Source of the DNA: Brugia malayi
Taxonomy: Eukaryota > Nematoda > Chromadorea > Rhabditida > Onchocercidae
DNA length: 64,000 nt
Reading direction: 5' to 3'
Assembly (NCBI RefSeq): GCF_000002995.4
Contig: NW_025062476.1
Span: 4,025,001 to 4,089,000, forward strand
Positions within the stretch are counted from its first letter, which is position 1; each line of letters opens with the position of its first letter. Position numbers and translations under genes: made by a program. This document shows positions 52,301-64,000 of this stretch, piece after piece. The notes below the pieces were generated by a model. It saw only the letters and a list, made by a program, of their open reading frames with translations. It had not been told where the DNA came from and made no database searches.

Positions 52301-54590
52301 ACAGAGTAAAGAAAGCGCATTTGTAATTTAAAATGGTTGTAAATTGTAAAAAAAAAAAATGTAAATTTAGTGCTTTTAGAACAAAAGTGAAAACTAAGAC
52401 AGAATTTGTGACTTGAAACGAAAACTGGAAAAAATAATGAGAAGTTAACGACTTAGAAATGAATTTAAAATGACAATCTTTATTCTAACTGAAGAACTTC
52501 AAATTCATGCAAACAGAACACTCAGAAGCTATTAGCAGAGCCAAGAACAAAATCAATTGAAATTATACCGTTCCCCCAGCAGCTTTTAATGCTTTGCGAT
52601 CGAAAAATCGCCATGTCAACGGTCCTTCCACTATGTTATTACTTCCGAACAATGGTGAAGAACGAGCAATTCGTAAAGATTCTTCCAGAATCGGCCCAAT
52701 TTCTTGCAACAACGCCATGCATTCAGATTCACGTGGTTCACGCATTTCGTTCGATATCTGCAATTAATGAATGGTGGCTTTCGCTCCATATTTACAACCA
52801 TTTTCTAATTAAAAAACAATTCTTCCATTTTAATTGAAGAAATAGATCCATTCTTCTTTATTGCGTTGTTTTTCTGTTGAATATTGCTTTTTTCTTTAAT
52901 CTTATTTTTTAACAATTACTCACCTGAACTCCCCAATCATGAAGCAGCACACTCCGCACATCATGCGGTGGACGTCGGCAATTCATTTCCATACAAGCAA
53001 CCTCGCAAGCAGCTTGGAATACCAACGGTAATTCACGCTGGTCCACTTCCGAAATGATATACTCACAATGCTTTGATGAATCGGATCCAATGCGCTCAGT
53101 CTGTTAACAAAGATTATCATTAAGAATAACAAATTTATGAAACAAACTCATAAAACCTTAATGTCATATACTCTAAAATTTTGTAGATTTGTTTTATTAA
53201 CATACTATCATCAAAAAACTTCATGAAATAAAAAAAAAAAAAAAAATCCGTTCTTCACAAAATACACTTAAAGCTTCAAATTTATTCATAATTAACATTT
53301 CTATTCAATACCTGCGAAGCTCGCTCACATTGTAAGCTGAGTAATGTCACCTGATCTAATAAACCACCAAGATCACGCACAAGTGTTTGCTCACGTAGCA
53401 AAGCGATGAAATTCATATCCCTTAAAATTAGAGTTGCACGAAAACTGATAAAATTTAATAAAATCAAATAGAAAAAATTGCAAATATCATTATAATATTC
53501 TTCAGATAATGTTTAAGTAAAGCGGTTCTGTGCAAATATCAATGTGTATTTTCATCTCCTTTCTTTATAACCAGATTTTTTAGCAACCCAAATTAATTAT
53601 TGTGCTCTATATAAATGTGAACCAACCGGCCACTCATTGAGTCGAACCAAATGGTATGTGGAATTGCCGGCTGACTCTGGGTTTCATTAATATCCGTTGC
53701 TTCTTTTGCATCTTCAGCGAATAAACCCGCTTTCATACTTAAATAACGATGCCGCACAGCACTGAAATCAAGCTAACATGGAAATATATTGACAGCAGCA
53801 AAAACCTCAAAAATCAAAAAGCCAACACAAAGCATAAATTTTATTCTGTCATCAATTAAGATTTATCACCTGATAACGAATACGTTACTATAATTGACGT
53901 TTGCCTGCGTATAAAATGAGAAAACTAACAAAAGAAAATTGTTGTTAAAAATAATATTTATGTGAAGCAAACGAATTAAAGAGCTTTAAAAAGAATTATA
54001 TCCAAAAATTTTAAGACAAAATATATATCAAAAAAAAAGAAAAACAAAAATAAAATCAAACAAAAATTTGATTCTTAAATTACAAAAATGCCTTTTTTTC
54101 TAATTTCATATACTTGGAAAACGCACCTAAATCCACAGTTACACGAATTTGATGTACTATTGTAAAATCCACTGGTTGGTTTGCTAACAATTAACTGCTG
54201 CTGCGCTGGTGGTTGTCGCAGCACTTCGGGTGGTGTTATATAAACCCCAAGTTCCTGAAAATTTATCAGGTTTCAGTTAACCTTAGAATAACTAAGGGTT
54301 GGCATCATCCCTTCTCATTTTCATAACGTTAATTCTCCACTTCAATACAAAACCCAAACTTTCACTTCAAGCAAGACACTGAGCTACAACCAAAACACTT
54401 ACCTTTGCTCTGATGCTACCATTACACGAACAAATTGGACAGGCATCAAAAACTGAATCATAATGAAGATCCAGAACTGTATCCTGAAGCAGTACAGCGA
54501 GTACCAAAGATTTTCCTTCCGGATGTGTCCTTATGTTATTTGGTGGAACAGTAGTTGTGTCCATGACATGTGGCATATTCATTAAACGAC
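46389..54590 (-). other. MED13: MED13 C-terminal MID-PIWI-like region
   Basis: Exons from [20 protein letters not shown] (about 54460) to the stop align almost continuously with the human C-terminal third, including CGF after SCN (about 54130), GLFAEDAKE (about 53730), GPLTW (52630), [14 protein letters not shown] (52050) and GRHIP (51850). They continue through VIVIYLVN (about 50815), [20 protein letters not shown] (about 50420), VLFVSYCL (49480), [15 protein letters not shown] (48970), CRACHV (about 48525), [13 protein letters not shown] (48150), WFWSAC (46960) and the last exon 46389-46524 ([12 protein letters not shown]...RFIN). The penultimate exon is 46799 to about 47046, and the two join as [11 protein letters not shown]. 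The fold assignment comes from family knowledge. Confidence 0.85.
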
Positions 54591-57500
54591 TGAAAAATTT
54601 TTTTGGAATTTATTTTAGATATGTGAACCTTGCTTATTTGCTGTATAAACTTTAACAATTGCAGCATTTATATTTTTCACTGCTTAATCTCAATAAATGT
54701 TTGACAAACAACGAAACCCATGCATTTCACTTACTTTCCGAATAAACCGCCGTTATTAGGACTTCCGATGGATGATGACACTGTCATCATAGGATTCTGC
54801 GATGTTCTCGGACCACACATCATATTTTGATTTTGTGCTTGCGACATTAACGTGTTCGGACGCATCATATGTGCCGACTGAGGATATATCATTGAACCAC
54901 CTTGAACATTGTGTACTGCAGCATACTGCTGGTTAATTGACTGAGAAAATGGTGGTGGTGGTTCAACTGGTGCTTGACCCTAGAAACAAAGAACGATTAT
55001 AGCTTGAAACCATCCACTGTTTGATTTTTTGGAAGATTCTGAATGTCTCAATCTCATGCTGGAAATGGTACGACTCCGATAGAATAATGTCTGCACTAAT
55101 TTCAAACTAATGTAATAAAGCAAGATCGAACCTGCGAATCAATCCCGTAGGAGTCAGATGAATGAATAGAATGTTGTGCTGGCAAGTTCCCATTCATATT
55201 ACACCGGAACATTATCTGCAATTGGACAAAAACTCCGTTCAATGTATGTAAATACACAATTTATTTTTTGCAAAAGTAAACCCTATTTCGGAATAAAATC
55301 CAAGATCCAGGAATAAAATTCTACTGCTAATATTGGTGAGAATTGAGGATAATCCGTTATCACCCTTAAGATTATAACTGATTATAAGCTGCACAGGATA
55401 ATCATTAACAACAACTACACAAATGTTTAAAATATTTGATACTTTTAACCTACCTGTTGTTGATAGATGCTCTGTTGCGATGGATTCACGGCTGTCATTC
55501 CCACTTGTCCATTGAAATTAGCATTGTTAACAAAATGACTTAGCTGTTGGAATGGTTGCTGCGGTTGTTGCATGGAGAATTGTCCGTTTGGTGGTCCCGC
55601 AGCATGCATGTTATTTGCGCCTAGCGGTTGCGACGGAGTAGTACCATGCATTCCACTAAGCATATGCGATGATTGCACTGGACCAGTACTCATCGAGCAC
55701 ATTGGACCACCCGGAAATGAAGAGATCGGATTCGGAGCATTCATCATTCCAGGAGGACTACAGAACTGAGCTGACTGACCCATAAAAGGAGGATGTTGTA
55801 GTGGACCCGTTTGTGATGAAGCATATGGTGGCATGGAAGGTATCCTGAAGGAGAATTCATTTCAAATATGATTTTTAAAAACATGTCAAGAATTTAAATT
55901 TTGCAATTAATCTTTGCAGTCAAAAACGAACCTTGCTAGTGGCCGAAGATGTGCCATCGACATTTGCTGATTCATATGGACGACACCCATTCGTGAGGAA
56001 CTGGGTACCGGTTGCATAATAGTGGTACCACTAGGTGGTAAACAACCACTACTCATCATCATGCTCATTACTGAATTATTGCCATTATAGGATGCCGCCC
56101 CAAATGGTGGTCCGTTTGTAACGAAATTAGGCACTCCATTCATTGACATACCATGTGGTAACACTGTAAATGGATAAACTCAGATGCTAATTTCGACCCT
56201 ATTAGATTAGATAATATTATTAATGACATTAAGGAGCAGACTAAAAATTACGGAAGATATTAGGTCCCAAACAATGCGCGAATAAGCGTAAACAAAGTCT
56301 AAAATAACCAAAAGGATGAACAACTAACGCCAAGAAGTGCTCGGGACGATGAAAAAGGATAAAAAGTAAAATTATCAATCTGTCTAACAAAGGGTGATTC
56401 AGAAAATAAACAGCATGAAAATGATCTGAATAACTTAGTTAAGTGCAACAATCAATTGATCTACATATAACATGGACAACCATTCATCTTAAAATTAAGA
56501 AAATACTTTGTAAAGTTGGTAGACAATGCGAAGAAAACATATGGCCATTGTTGTACGGTATACGATAATGCCGCACTGTTGTGAATGATGAGTGCGGAGC
56601 AAGATTCCGGAGACGTTCACGCATAAATAAGTAATCTGGAGCACGGCCAACTTTCTTCCGCTTTTCACGAGCTGCGACGGCTGCCTTGATTAGCTTTAAC
56701 TGGTCTGCATAGACACCTTCCAGCATTCGACATTCTTTTGCCTGAAATTTTAAAAACGGAAATCAAAATGCAGTTTGAAGTTTTGTTTCCTCTGAATTCC
56801 GAAAAAATTCAAAAATGGAAAAGTGGTTCCACTTAATTTCTGACTTCTCTTATAAGTCTTTTCCTTTTAATTAACTATTTAAGTGAGGAATTTTATAAGG
56901 CAAAAATCAAATCTAGAAAAAGCATTTATGCTATCTTTTACTCTCCGTTATTCTTTCTAAATATATAGTATTAATAGCGAAGATTTCACCTCCAGTGATA
57001 AAAATTCCTTGGCAAGTATATTTCCAGCAAATTTTCTACTTAGTGCCATCTCCAATTGCATAAATTTACCGTACACCGGCTTCTCACCAATCGAATAATG
57101 AAGCTTACCCTGCACAAAATTTTAAATAAACCAATTTTTTTATTGTAATTAAATGTTGGATCAATGATAATCTATCAGAAGTTAGAGTTTATTTAATAGC
57201 TTCGTTTACTGCTGATATACAAACTTTAGCTTTTCAAACCAATATTTGCGAATTTCATGAATAAGAAAAAGATACAATTCAATTTTGCAAAATTTTCTTC
57301 CGGCTTTCACTTTTAATACACATTTTAAGAATGACCGATTAAAAAAGAAATACATTATTATACATATTTAAACTACGAAGATCAAATTTAGCTCGAATTT
57401 AGAAAATTTCTACAGCGAATAAGTAAAATAAACTAGAAAAGAGGTTAATCAGTGAAAAATAAGTGATGTTTTGTGGATCCTTATTTACGATCACCTCCAT

Positions 57501-60500
57501 AACTAACTCCTTTATCATTTTTTGAAAATAAAAAAATTTGAAACCAGAAGTCTTTCATCGTCATTCTCAAGTTCCCGTTTTATAGTTGGGGTGGTTTCGG
57601 TGGTAGCATCTGTTTCCGAAACAACAGTAGGAGGTAGTTGTACAGGAGGAATATTATGGCAAAGGTTTACTGCTGCTGCCGCTGCTGCTGCCATATAGGA
57701 AACCGTTGGCGGGTAGAGAATACTAGTTGGATTTGCTTGTATGAGCGTATTTTGAGGACTGAACTGTTGTGACTGAAAAGAAATGAATTTAATAAATTTT
57801 TCTCAAAGAAAATTATGACGTCAAGGGGAAATATTTACAACTGAAAAAAATTATAACGAAATCTATACTGGAAAATGAAATTTAATACAATGGAAATCCT
57901 TCCTTACTTTCACTGTGAAAGACCTATAAAATGAGGAAAAAATAAATAAATAAATAACAACCCAAATACCAAATCCTATGACAAAGTATAAAGTAACCAA
58001 ATTAACTAATCAATCAATGCAACTGTAAAACTTACCTGAGTTGCATCAACTGATGGTGGAGTTGGATATATCATGTAGTCACCAACTGACGGAGGCCCGC
58101 CAACACGTGCCATCTAGAAAATTTTCACACATATTTATATTTGTTCTTGCTAAACTCCACAGAAATTATTCAAATATGAAACAGGTTTTCAAATTAAAAC
58201 TTGTGAACTAAAAAGAAAATCATAACAAACCACATTTGCAACGGTTCCTCCCAAAATCTGCGTAGGCTCAACTCTTTCGTTGCTTGCTGGAGGAGATAAA
58301 TGCACCGAATCAGTTACAACAGTCTAAAAAAAAACCAATATTGAGAGAAAGAAAAAAGACTCAAAGATAGTTATGAATGAACTGAATTACATATGTTAAG
58401 GTTTTCAAAGATTTAAATTATAATTTTCAGTATACCAGCAAAGGATACTGCAGTGGAAGTTTTGGAAAACAGAATTTTCGACTTTCTTTCTCGATCTATA
58501 GCAAATTGATCAAATTATTTCTCTCATGAATGATTTCTATCAGATCTGGAAATCTCGCACACTATCTCATCTCTGAATCTGATCTCAATTTAATTACATT
58601 CTTTATTAAAACTATAAAACTTACATCAACCGGACTTCTTCTTTCGACCATTGTAATGGCGGATGGATTACAATCGTCAAGGAATAAAGGCTGAGTATCA
58701 CAATCCGAAGTGAAAATACTGGGAGTTAAGTTAACACCTGCATTTGACGGCATAGCTGACCCGACTAAAAAAAAATATCTCAATAAATTTTCTGAAATAA
58801 TTTTCAAAATTGTATTTTAAAACAAATTAAATCAAATACTTTCAAATCCGATTTTTGGATTTCCATAGCGCGCACAAAAACAAGTATAAAGTTTTACGGC
58901 CAACGTTTATAATGTTACATCGCGACTAAACGTTATTTCAGGTTTTCACGACGTCTAGATATACTTGAACCATTTATCCCTATTGACCAGGTAAAAAAAA
59001 AAAAAAACTAATTTCTAGTAATAGATAATATTTTTACCAATATTTAAAGTAAAAAACCAACTTTGTGAAAATACCGGCAAACTGCGCAAAACGTCCTGCG
59101 ACTGGGAAGTTGAAACATTAAGAGAAGATCTAGTGTGCGGTACTGCGTTTGAGGATTCGACTACTTCGCCATTGATCTCCGATTTGCATTCACGCAATTT
59201 AAAGTTACTAGGGCATGTGAAGTTAATGTTATCATCGTCCTCATTGTCTTCCTAAACAAATAAAACCCATAATTAAAGTCTAGAGTTCAATTCTTGATTA
59301 CCAATATGCATTTAAAGGATTCCTTAACGACTTCGCGACAGTTTTAAGTAAGATATTCTAGTAATATTCTAACATTCTATCCTCAGTTTGTCTAAATTGG
59401 TTTCTAAAATACCCCAAAAAAGAGAAAAATTATATATATATAGCTAAAACCTCACCCACAATTTCTGAGATATGTGTAAAAAAAACGCTCTCCTTTAGAA
59501 AAAAAAAAAACACCTACACCAACTTTTGCTGTCAGAAACGACACATCCAGTGATTCAATACCACTCCATTCTAGCTTCTCATCTGCTTTTCGCTTTCGTC
59601 CTTTAAGTTTTTTGCCCTAAAAAAAGATTAAAGCTGGGATCTGTGGCTTCAAATCATTAAATTTTAATGACTCAAATTGGGAGCAGTTATCGCAATCGTA
59701 ACAGAGATGGCTTTCCCAGTCACGAAATTCAGTTCTTAAATAGATTAAACCAGTCCTATTTGTTTATCAACTATTTCTTTTATGATTAGCCTGTTGCCAC
59801 TACGCGAATAACAAATTAGAGTCCTATCTACATCTGAGAAATAATGAACTTTCAATTTAATTTTGAGAACAAACCTTTTTTAACCGTAGGCTGTTAATTA
59901 AATTAGGTTGTTGATCTGTAATTGTAGGCGTATGTTTCCCAGCTGATGACGCAAAATCATTGCTTAAACAATCTTTTGACTGCATACGACCCAATGATTC
60001 CGCTTGGGATGTATCACAAGCTGGAGAACGTGGCCTAAAATGGTTTACTTCATTGAGGAAAGAATCAAACAATCCAGTGAACTGAGATCGATCATTAAGT
60101 ATTGCAATAGTAAAATCTTAGGTAAGAAAAAATTTATTATGATGTGGGAATTTTATGTTAATTCCTATTAGCGTAAGGCAAACATAAAGCTGATTTATCC
60201 CTCCTGAACTTAATCAAAAAGTAAATATCAAATATCGAAGAGGTTTACCGACTAGTAGGACTTAAATTTTGATAGATAGGTTTACAGCTTCCAATTTTAC
60301 CAAACATTTGCACAGAATTTCTTTGCACCCGTCGACGTTCTGGAGATTCCATTATCGTTGAAGCATCTGGTGTTTTCGGACATATGTGCCTATCTTCTGC
60401 AGAGCATAGTGATCAATAACCAAATTGTTTGAATTAAAGCATAATAAAATTAATTCAGCAAAGTTAAAACGCAATACAGTCAGTTATGCAGAATTAATCA

Positions 60501-63500
60501 AATAAAACCACAGATTTTAGTGAATCTATTTGCTCATTTTTTATTATTTTCGATATAGTAAGACTGTTGAGTTAAATGATGTTATCAAAAATAAAGCTTC
60601 ATTACGTATTCGAAAAATATTTACCATGCAGTAGGTCCGCGCGCCCAGATCTTGAACTGCTTCTGGAATTACGAAAATAGCTTTCACGTATCCAGTCAAG
60701 ATTATGCTCACTATCTCCGGTTTCCGAACTGGTAGCTAGAATTTTCTTTTCCCAAGGTGGTGATCGTGGAGGCGATGGAGATCGTGTGCAGGATGAAGAA
60801 CGTCGATGAAATATAGCTGGTCCCCTACAAAGTAACACTGATGGATATGGATAACCTCGAGAATATAGTGCAGAAATCATGAGCAAAACAGTTCTTTCCT
60901 AATATACTCTTAACCAGTTCATGTTCTTTTATTCTTTTTAATAAAAAGATAACTAACTCTTTCTTGGCTTCCAAACTGGAATTCGAAAAATTAACGGGTG
61001 TACAACATGACTGATTAGACTCCTGGTCAATACAAGTGTCTGAAAATAAAATCACTCATGAATCCCTCAGATCACTTATAAAAATATTGAGATGTGCGAT
61101 TTGGCTATTGTTTTTTGAATCAAATTAGACTAAAAGTTTTACCATACGATTTCTGCAAAAATCATACAAAAAAGTAAACGAATGGATAGGATAGATGATT
61201 ATAATAAATTCTAAGCAAATAAATGTTCAAAGGTCAAATAAATACATGCCTTGTTGAAGTGTTATACACTGGGATGGTAGATTGGGTAGAGCTGTAGCAC
61301 TACTAGACTGTTGCAAACGACAATGGTGGCAACCACATCCTTCTTCACGATCCTTTCGTCGCATACCATCTGTGAAATTCCACCTTGAAAGAAATTGATA
61401 ATATTTGTATAACAATATTTGATCCAAAGTAGCGAAATATTTGCACAAATGTGAACAGTTTTTAAGCCACTATAGAGAACAATTTTACTGATGCAATGGA
61501 TACATTGCACTTGTTTAAAGGTCGAAAGTATGTTCTAATTTCAAAAAATTCAAGATTAAAACTGAATTGGAAAATGAAAAGAATAATTGAGTAATAAATA
61601 AAAAGTACCGGCAGTCATCATCATTTGCAGCAGCTGACATTAAAAGGCCTAAACCAGACGAGGATGGCGATTCTGTGCTCTCTTTTCGCCGACTGCTTGC
61701 CGGAGCAATGAAGGATTCTTCAAAAAACCTTAAAAGTAACACTTTATTGGAACATTTTTCGACCTATAAAGCTGTAGAAGCTTTCTTGTATGAAAATTGT
61801 TTCTCAGAAATTTCCTTAAGTCATCAAGGAAATGATTTGAAAAAGATATTCAAATAAAATATAAAATGGTTGCTTAATCTACCAATATTCACAAATTCAT
61901 TTTAAGTGACACTTATATCTTGCCGTTGTATCTCTTTTTCATTAACACGAAATATATTCAAACTCGATTTTTTTAAGTAATTTAAAATTTAAAACATAAA
62001 TTGGAAACTAATAATAATAATAAAAAAAAAAACCAACCTTTGCGCTGCTCGTGCACCATTCACCATCGTCCCATACATTGCATTATGCCGTTCAGCATTG
62101 GATCCTGTGTCACATTCGCTTAGCCTTTTTTTTCGTTTTCGGAATGACGGAGTACTTCGTAATCTCGCATGTCCTCCAGTAGCCGGTGGTGTTCGTGCGG
62201 TAAAACTGCTACTGTTACTTCCACTGTTGAAAAAGTCAGAATCGTCATCATTGATAGTTTTTTCATTCTGTCTAAAATAGTTCACAAGGTTTGAAACTTT
62301 TAACCCTTAATGAAAGGTAGAAAAACAGATATATGATCAAAACAGATAATTCATTTCTAACAACTCCAAAGACAAAACAAGATTGTTAATTAAATTTTTT
62401 ATTTTATGAAATAATGCCTCAATTCTAAATATTCTTTAAAATCAATCACATCCGATAGCAATAATAACAAAAGATGAACCTCAACAACAAATCATCAGAA
62501 GCCTGGACAACAATTAGTGAACTTGGGTACCACATATGAACGCCGTCCACATCTACCAAAACCATCTTTGGTAAGCTATTTTTGGCTGGCGATGTCTGCA
62601 AGAAAAAAGTTATTTAAATTTTTACACTTTTAGTTAAGCTAACCATCTAACCAATTTTTGTAACATGATTGATGCGGATGCTTTTTTAGATAAAAAATCC
62701 AGAGCATTAGTTCAACTGCTTCCGATATTCATTGTCACTACCAGAAGACCTGCCACATGTAGAAAGTAGAACGATTCGACAATAATGAAAAGAGCTTCCT
62801 GTTATTAAGGAAGTGGATAAATGAACTTCTGAAATTTTGAAGAGAAAAACTAACATTTTCAGTGTAGCCAATGTAGCCAACAGTATCTGCTGAACCTAAG
62901 TTCCTTTCAACATTAACAATTAAACAGAAGAATTGCAACCATTCAGACCATAATTTGTCCACTGCAGCTTTTGAAATAGTTCCTGCACCGTCATAACTAT
63001 TACTAATAGTGTCGGAATCGATCGACGACGATGGAACAGGATTTATTTGATGTGCAACAGAGGATAAACTGGTAAAATTACCTAAAACAATGACTTTATT
63101 AACATAAGAATTCAAATCGAAAATATATGATACAAAAAATATAAGGTTGAGAATAACTGGGCTGTAATTAAATGTATCTCTGATACCGTAAAAAATTCCA
63201 GGAATGAAAGATGGGAAGTAATATTTACCATAAGCTCAAGTGACAAAATCGAACAATCACAACGATTAGAACAGGTAATAATTTTAGGACTAAAAATCAA
63301 TTGCGAGAATGATCAAATCCACAATGGCCTGAGGCGAAAAAAAAAAAAAACTGATGTTGAAATGAAAAATGGAAAAAACATAAAACAAGCCAATAAAACA
63401 CGTGAGCTGAAACATACCGTACTGTGATGCAGAAGACTGTTGTTGTAATAATGGTGTAGTAGAATCCACAATCCTCGGTTGTTCGGGTAGTAATACAGCG

Positions 63501-64000
63501 CGCATTGACCATGGACCCAATATCACCGGTTGTTTCTTACCCAAATCCAAATGACGACGTGAAAGGCGAAATAAAGTAGGCTGGCGTTGTACAGAAACTG
63601 TTGCACAAACAATATTTTCGCCATGAACGAAAAAATTGAAACTGATCCCATTTACATAGCTGGAAATGAAGTAACTCTAAATGAATTTAACCTCACGCAA
63701 CGTTATATAAACTGAAAGAAAGTCAGTCATATAAATAAAAGGTTAACAAGCAAGAAAAAAGATGAGCAGAAAAAAAGTTCATTCGAATACAAAAAATAAA
63801 AACAACTCAGTCTTCTCAACCTTCTCTTTTCCTTCTTGCCAACTAGTATAAGGATACAGACTATGTTCCATTGAAAATAAGCAGACAAATACAAAAATTT
63901 TCTATTGAAACTTTTATAAAATAAAACAATAAAAATTGTTTACCAACGGCTTCAAAAAGTTCAAGAAAAACATACCTGGGAGAACAGTGTATACGATCGG
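46389..64000 (-). CDS. MED13: MED13 orthologue (Mediator CDK8-module subunit), 5' end outside window
   Basis: Multi-exon gene. The TGA stop is at 46389-46391 and coding continues to the right window edge, so the first roughly 100 residues are missing. Conceptual exons follow human MED13 in order. They include [16 protein letters not shown] (about 63640), [10 protein letters not shown] (about 62950), YPTPPS (about 58070), [16 protein letters not shown] (about 54460), [14 protein letters not shown] (about 52620), [19 protein letters not shown] (about 52050), [19 protein letters not shown] (about 51850), ILAPP and AVLFVSYCL (about 49480-49560), [15 protein letters not shown] (about 48970), SACLVSLEP (about 48270), [12 protein letters not shown] (about 48150), LPEWFWSAC (about 46960) and MYNALSWL plus RRSCLPIH at the C-terminus. 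MED13 is an Argonaute-like (MID-PIWI) protein that links the CDK8/cyclin C/MED12 kinase module to core Mediator in the nucleus. No broken exon was seen. Confidence 0.95.
48920..48951 (-). repeat. T26 tract directly after a MED13 splice donor
   Basis: The MED13 exon encoding IGHGEFK ends at 48951. On the sense strand the intron then reads GTAAG followed at once by 26 T. In the plus strand this is the A run 48920-48945. A U-rich tract at the donor is the kind of sequence bound by TIA-1-type proteins that help weak donors. Here it may simply be homopolymer growth. Confidence 0.8.
54735..56745 (-). other. MED13: MED13 low-complexity Gly/Met/Pro/Gln exons
   Basis: Four exons (about 54735-54980, 55130-55210, 55455-55840 and 55930-56165) encode G-, M-, P-, N- and Q-rich sequence such as [10 protein letters not shown] and MSMMMSSG. 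The exon at about 56510-56745 is more ordinary ([15 protein letters not shown]). These lie between the conserved linker motifs and the [15 protein letters not shown] exon. Such disordered inserts are common in Mediator subunits. I could not align this part to human MED13 with confidence, so it may be a lineage-specific expansion. Confidence 0.65.
57000..64000 (-). other. MED13: MED13 N-terminal half: Med13_N region and Ser/Pro-rich linker
   Basis: The partial edge exon (63944-64000) seems to read [17 protein letters not shown], matching the human stretch around CRTLLFKAV. Then come the exon 63419-63659 (conserved Med13_N), 62855-63081 ([20 protein letters not shown]) and about 62515-62597 ([13 protein letters not shown], like human VAGVRMIYPAC). 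The exons after that are mostly disordered: [11 protein letters not shown] at about 62200, a cysteine cluster GCGCHHC at about 61340, the basic stretch FRKRKKR at about 62140, many SSS and SPP runs, and a run of seven alanines at about 57670-57690. The linker is expected to vary between species. Individual exon borders in it are set by splice signals, not by similarity. Confidence 0.75.
57669..57693 (-). repeat. MED13: GCA/GCG codon run encoding seven alanines in MED13
   Basis: A trinucleotide run reads on the sense strand as ATG followed by seven GCA/GCG codons and then GTA AAC. It produces [10 protein letters not shown] within the disordered linker. One GCG interrupts the GCA run, and its length could vary between individuals. 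Confidence 0.7.

Noticed and set aside
55572..55769. Plus-strand open frame opposite the MED13 low-complexity exon
   Set aside because: Antisense shadow of a codon-biased, repeat-like exon. No independent support.
1..64000. CRISPR arrays, bacterial operons, tRNA or rRNA genes
   Set aside because: No regularly spaced repeats, no Shine-Dalgarno-led gene strings and no cloverleaf-like sequences with A and B boxes were found by eye. The coding content is intron-split eukaryotic genes.

Overview
This window is nuclear DNA from a eukaryote, most likely a filarial-type nematode. The evidence is the AT-rich base composition (roughly 70% A+T by eye), coding sequence broken into exons of about 70-470 bp by introns of mostly 100-450 bp, introns with GTAAG donors and TTTCAG/TTTTAG acceptors, and splice-acceptor-like sites 25-32 bp upstream of two start codons that look like spliced-leader trans-splice sites. 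No operon, ribosome binding site, CRISPR array, tRNA or rRNA was seen. The species assignment is inference.

The window holds three protein genes. (1) An SZT2 orthologue on the minus strand (36844 down to 2803) is complete from start codon to stop and carries one very large intron (24964-28786). (2) A family 31 glycoside hydrolase of the MYORG type lies on the plus strand (38640-43109). I could join its 11 exons into an uninterrupted 651-residue protein. (3) A MED13 orthologue lies on the minus strand (stop at 46389) and runs off the right end of the window, so its N-terminus is missing. SZT2 and the glycosidase are divergent across about 1.8 kb of shared upstream DNA. The glycosidase and MED13 are convergent across about 3.3 kb.

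The three genes are not functionally linked in any way the sequence shows. By family, SZT2 is the large scaffold of KICSTOR, which brings the GATOR1 brake to lysosomes and restrains mTORC1 in amino-acid shortage. MYORG-type GH31 enzymes are alpha-glycosidases; the vertebrate member is an alpha-galactosidase. MED13 is the Argonaute-like subunit that ties the CDK8 kinase module to core Mediator.

The less ordinary content lies in non-coding DNA. There is a roughly 0.9 kb foldback (long inverted repeat) element in an SZT2 intron ending about 20 bp from a splice donor. There are GC-richer islands in the 3.8 kb SZT2 intron, one with a decayed reading frame resembling the C-terminal end of bacterial-type PurD (GAR synthetase). 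A 15-bp duplication copies a splice donor on both sides of a homopolymer, the glycosidase has a likely GC-AG intron, and several small intronic duplications occur. I found no new multi-gene system. The islands and the foldback element are the best leads.
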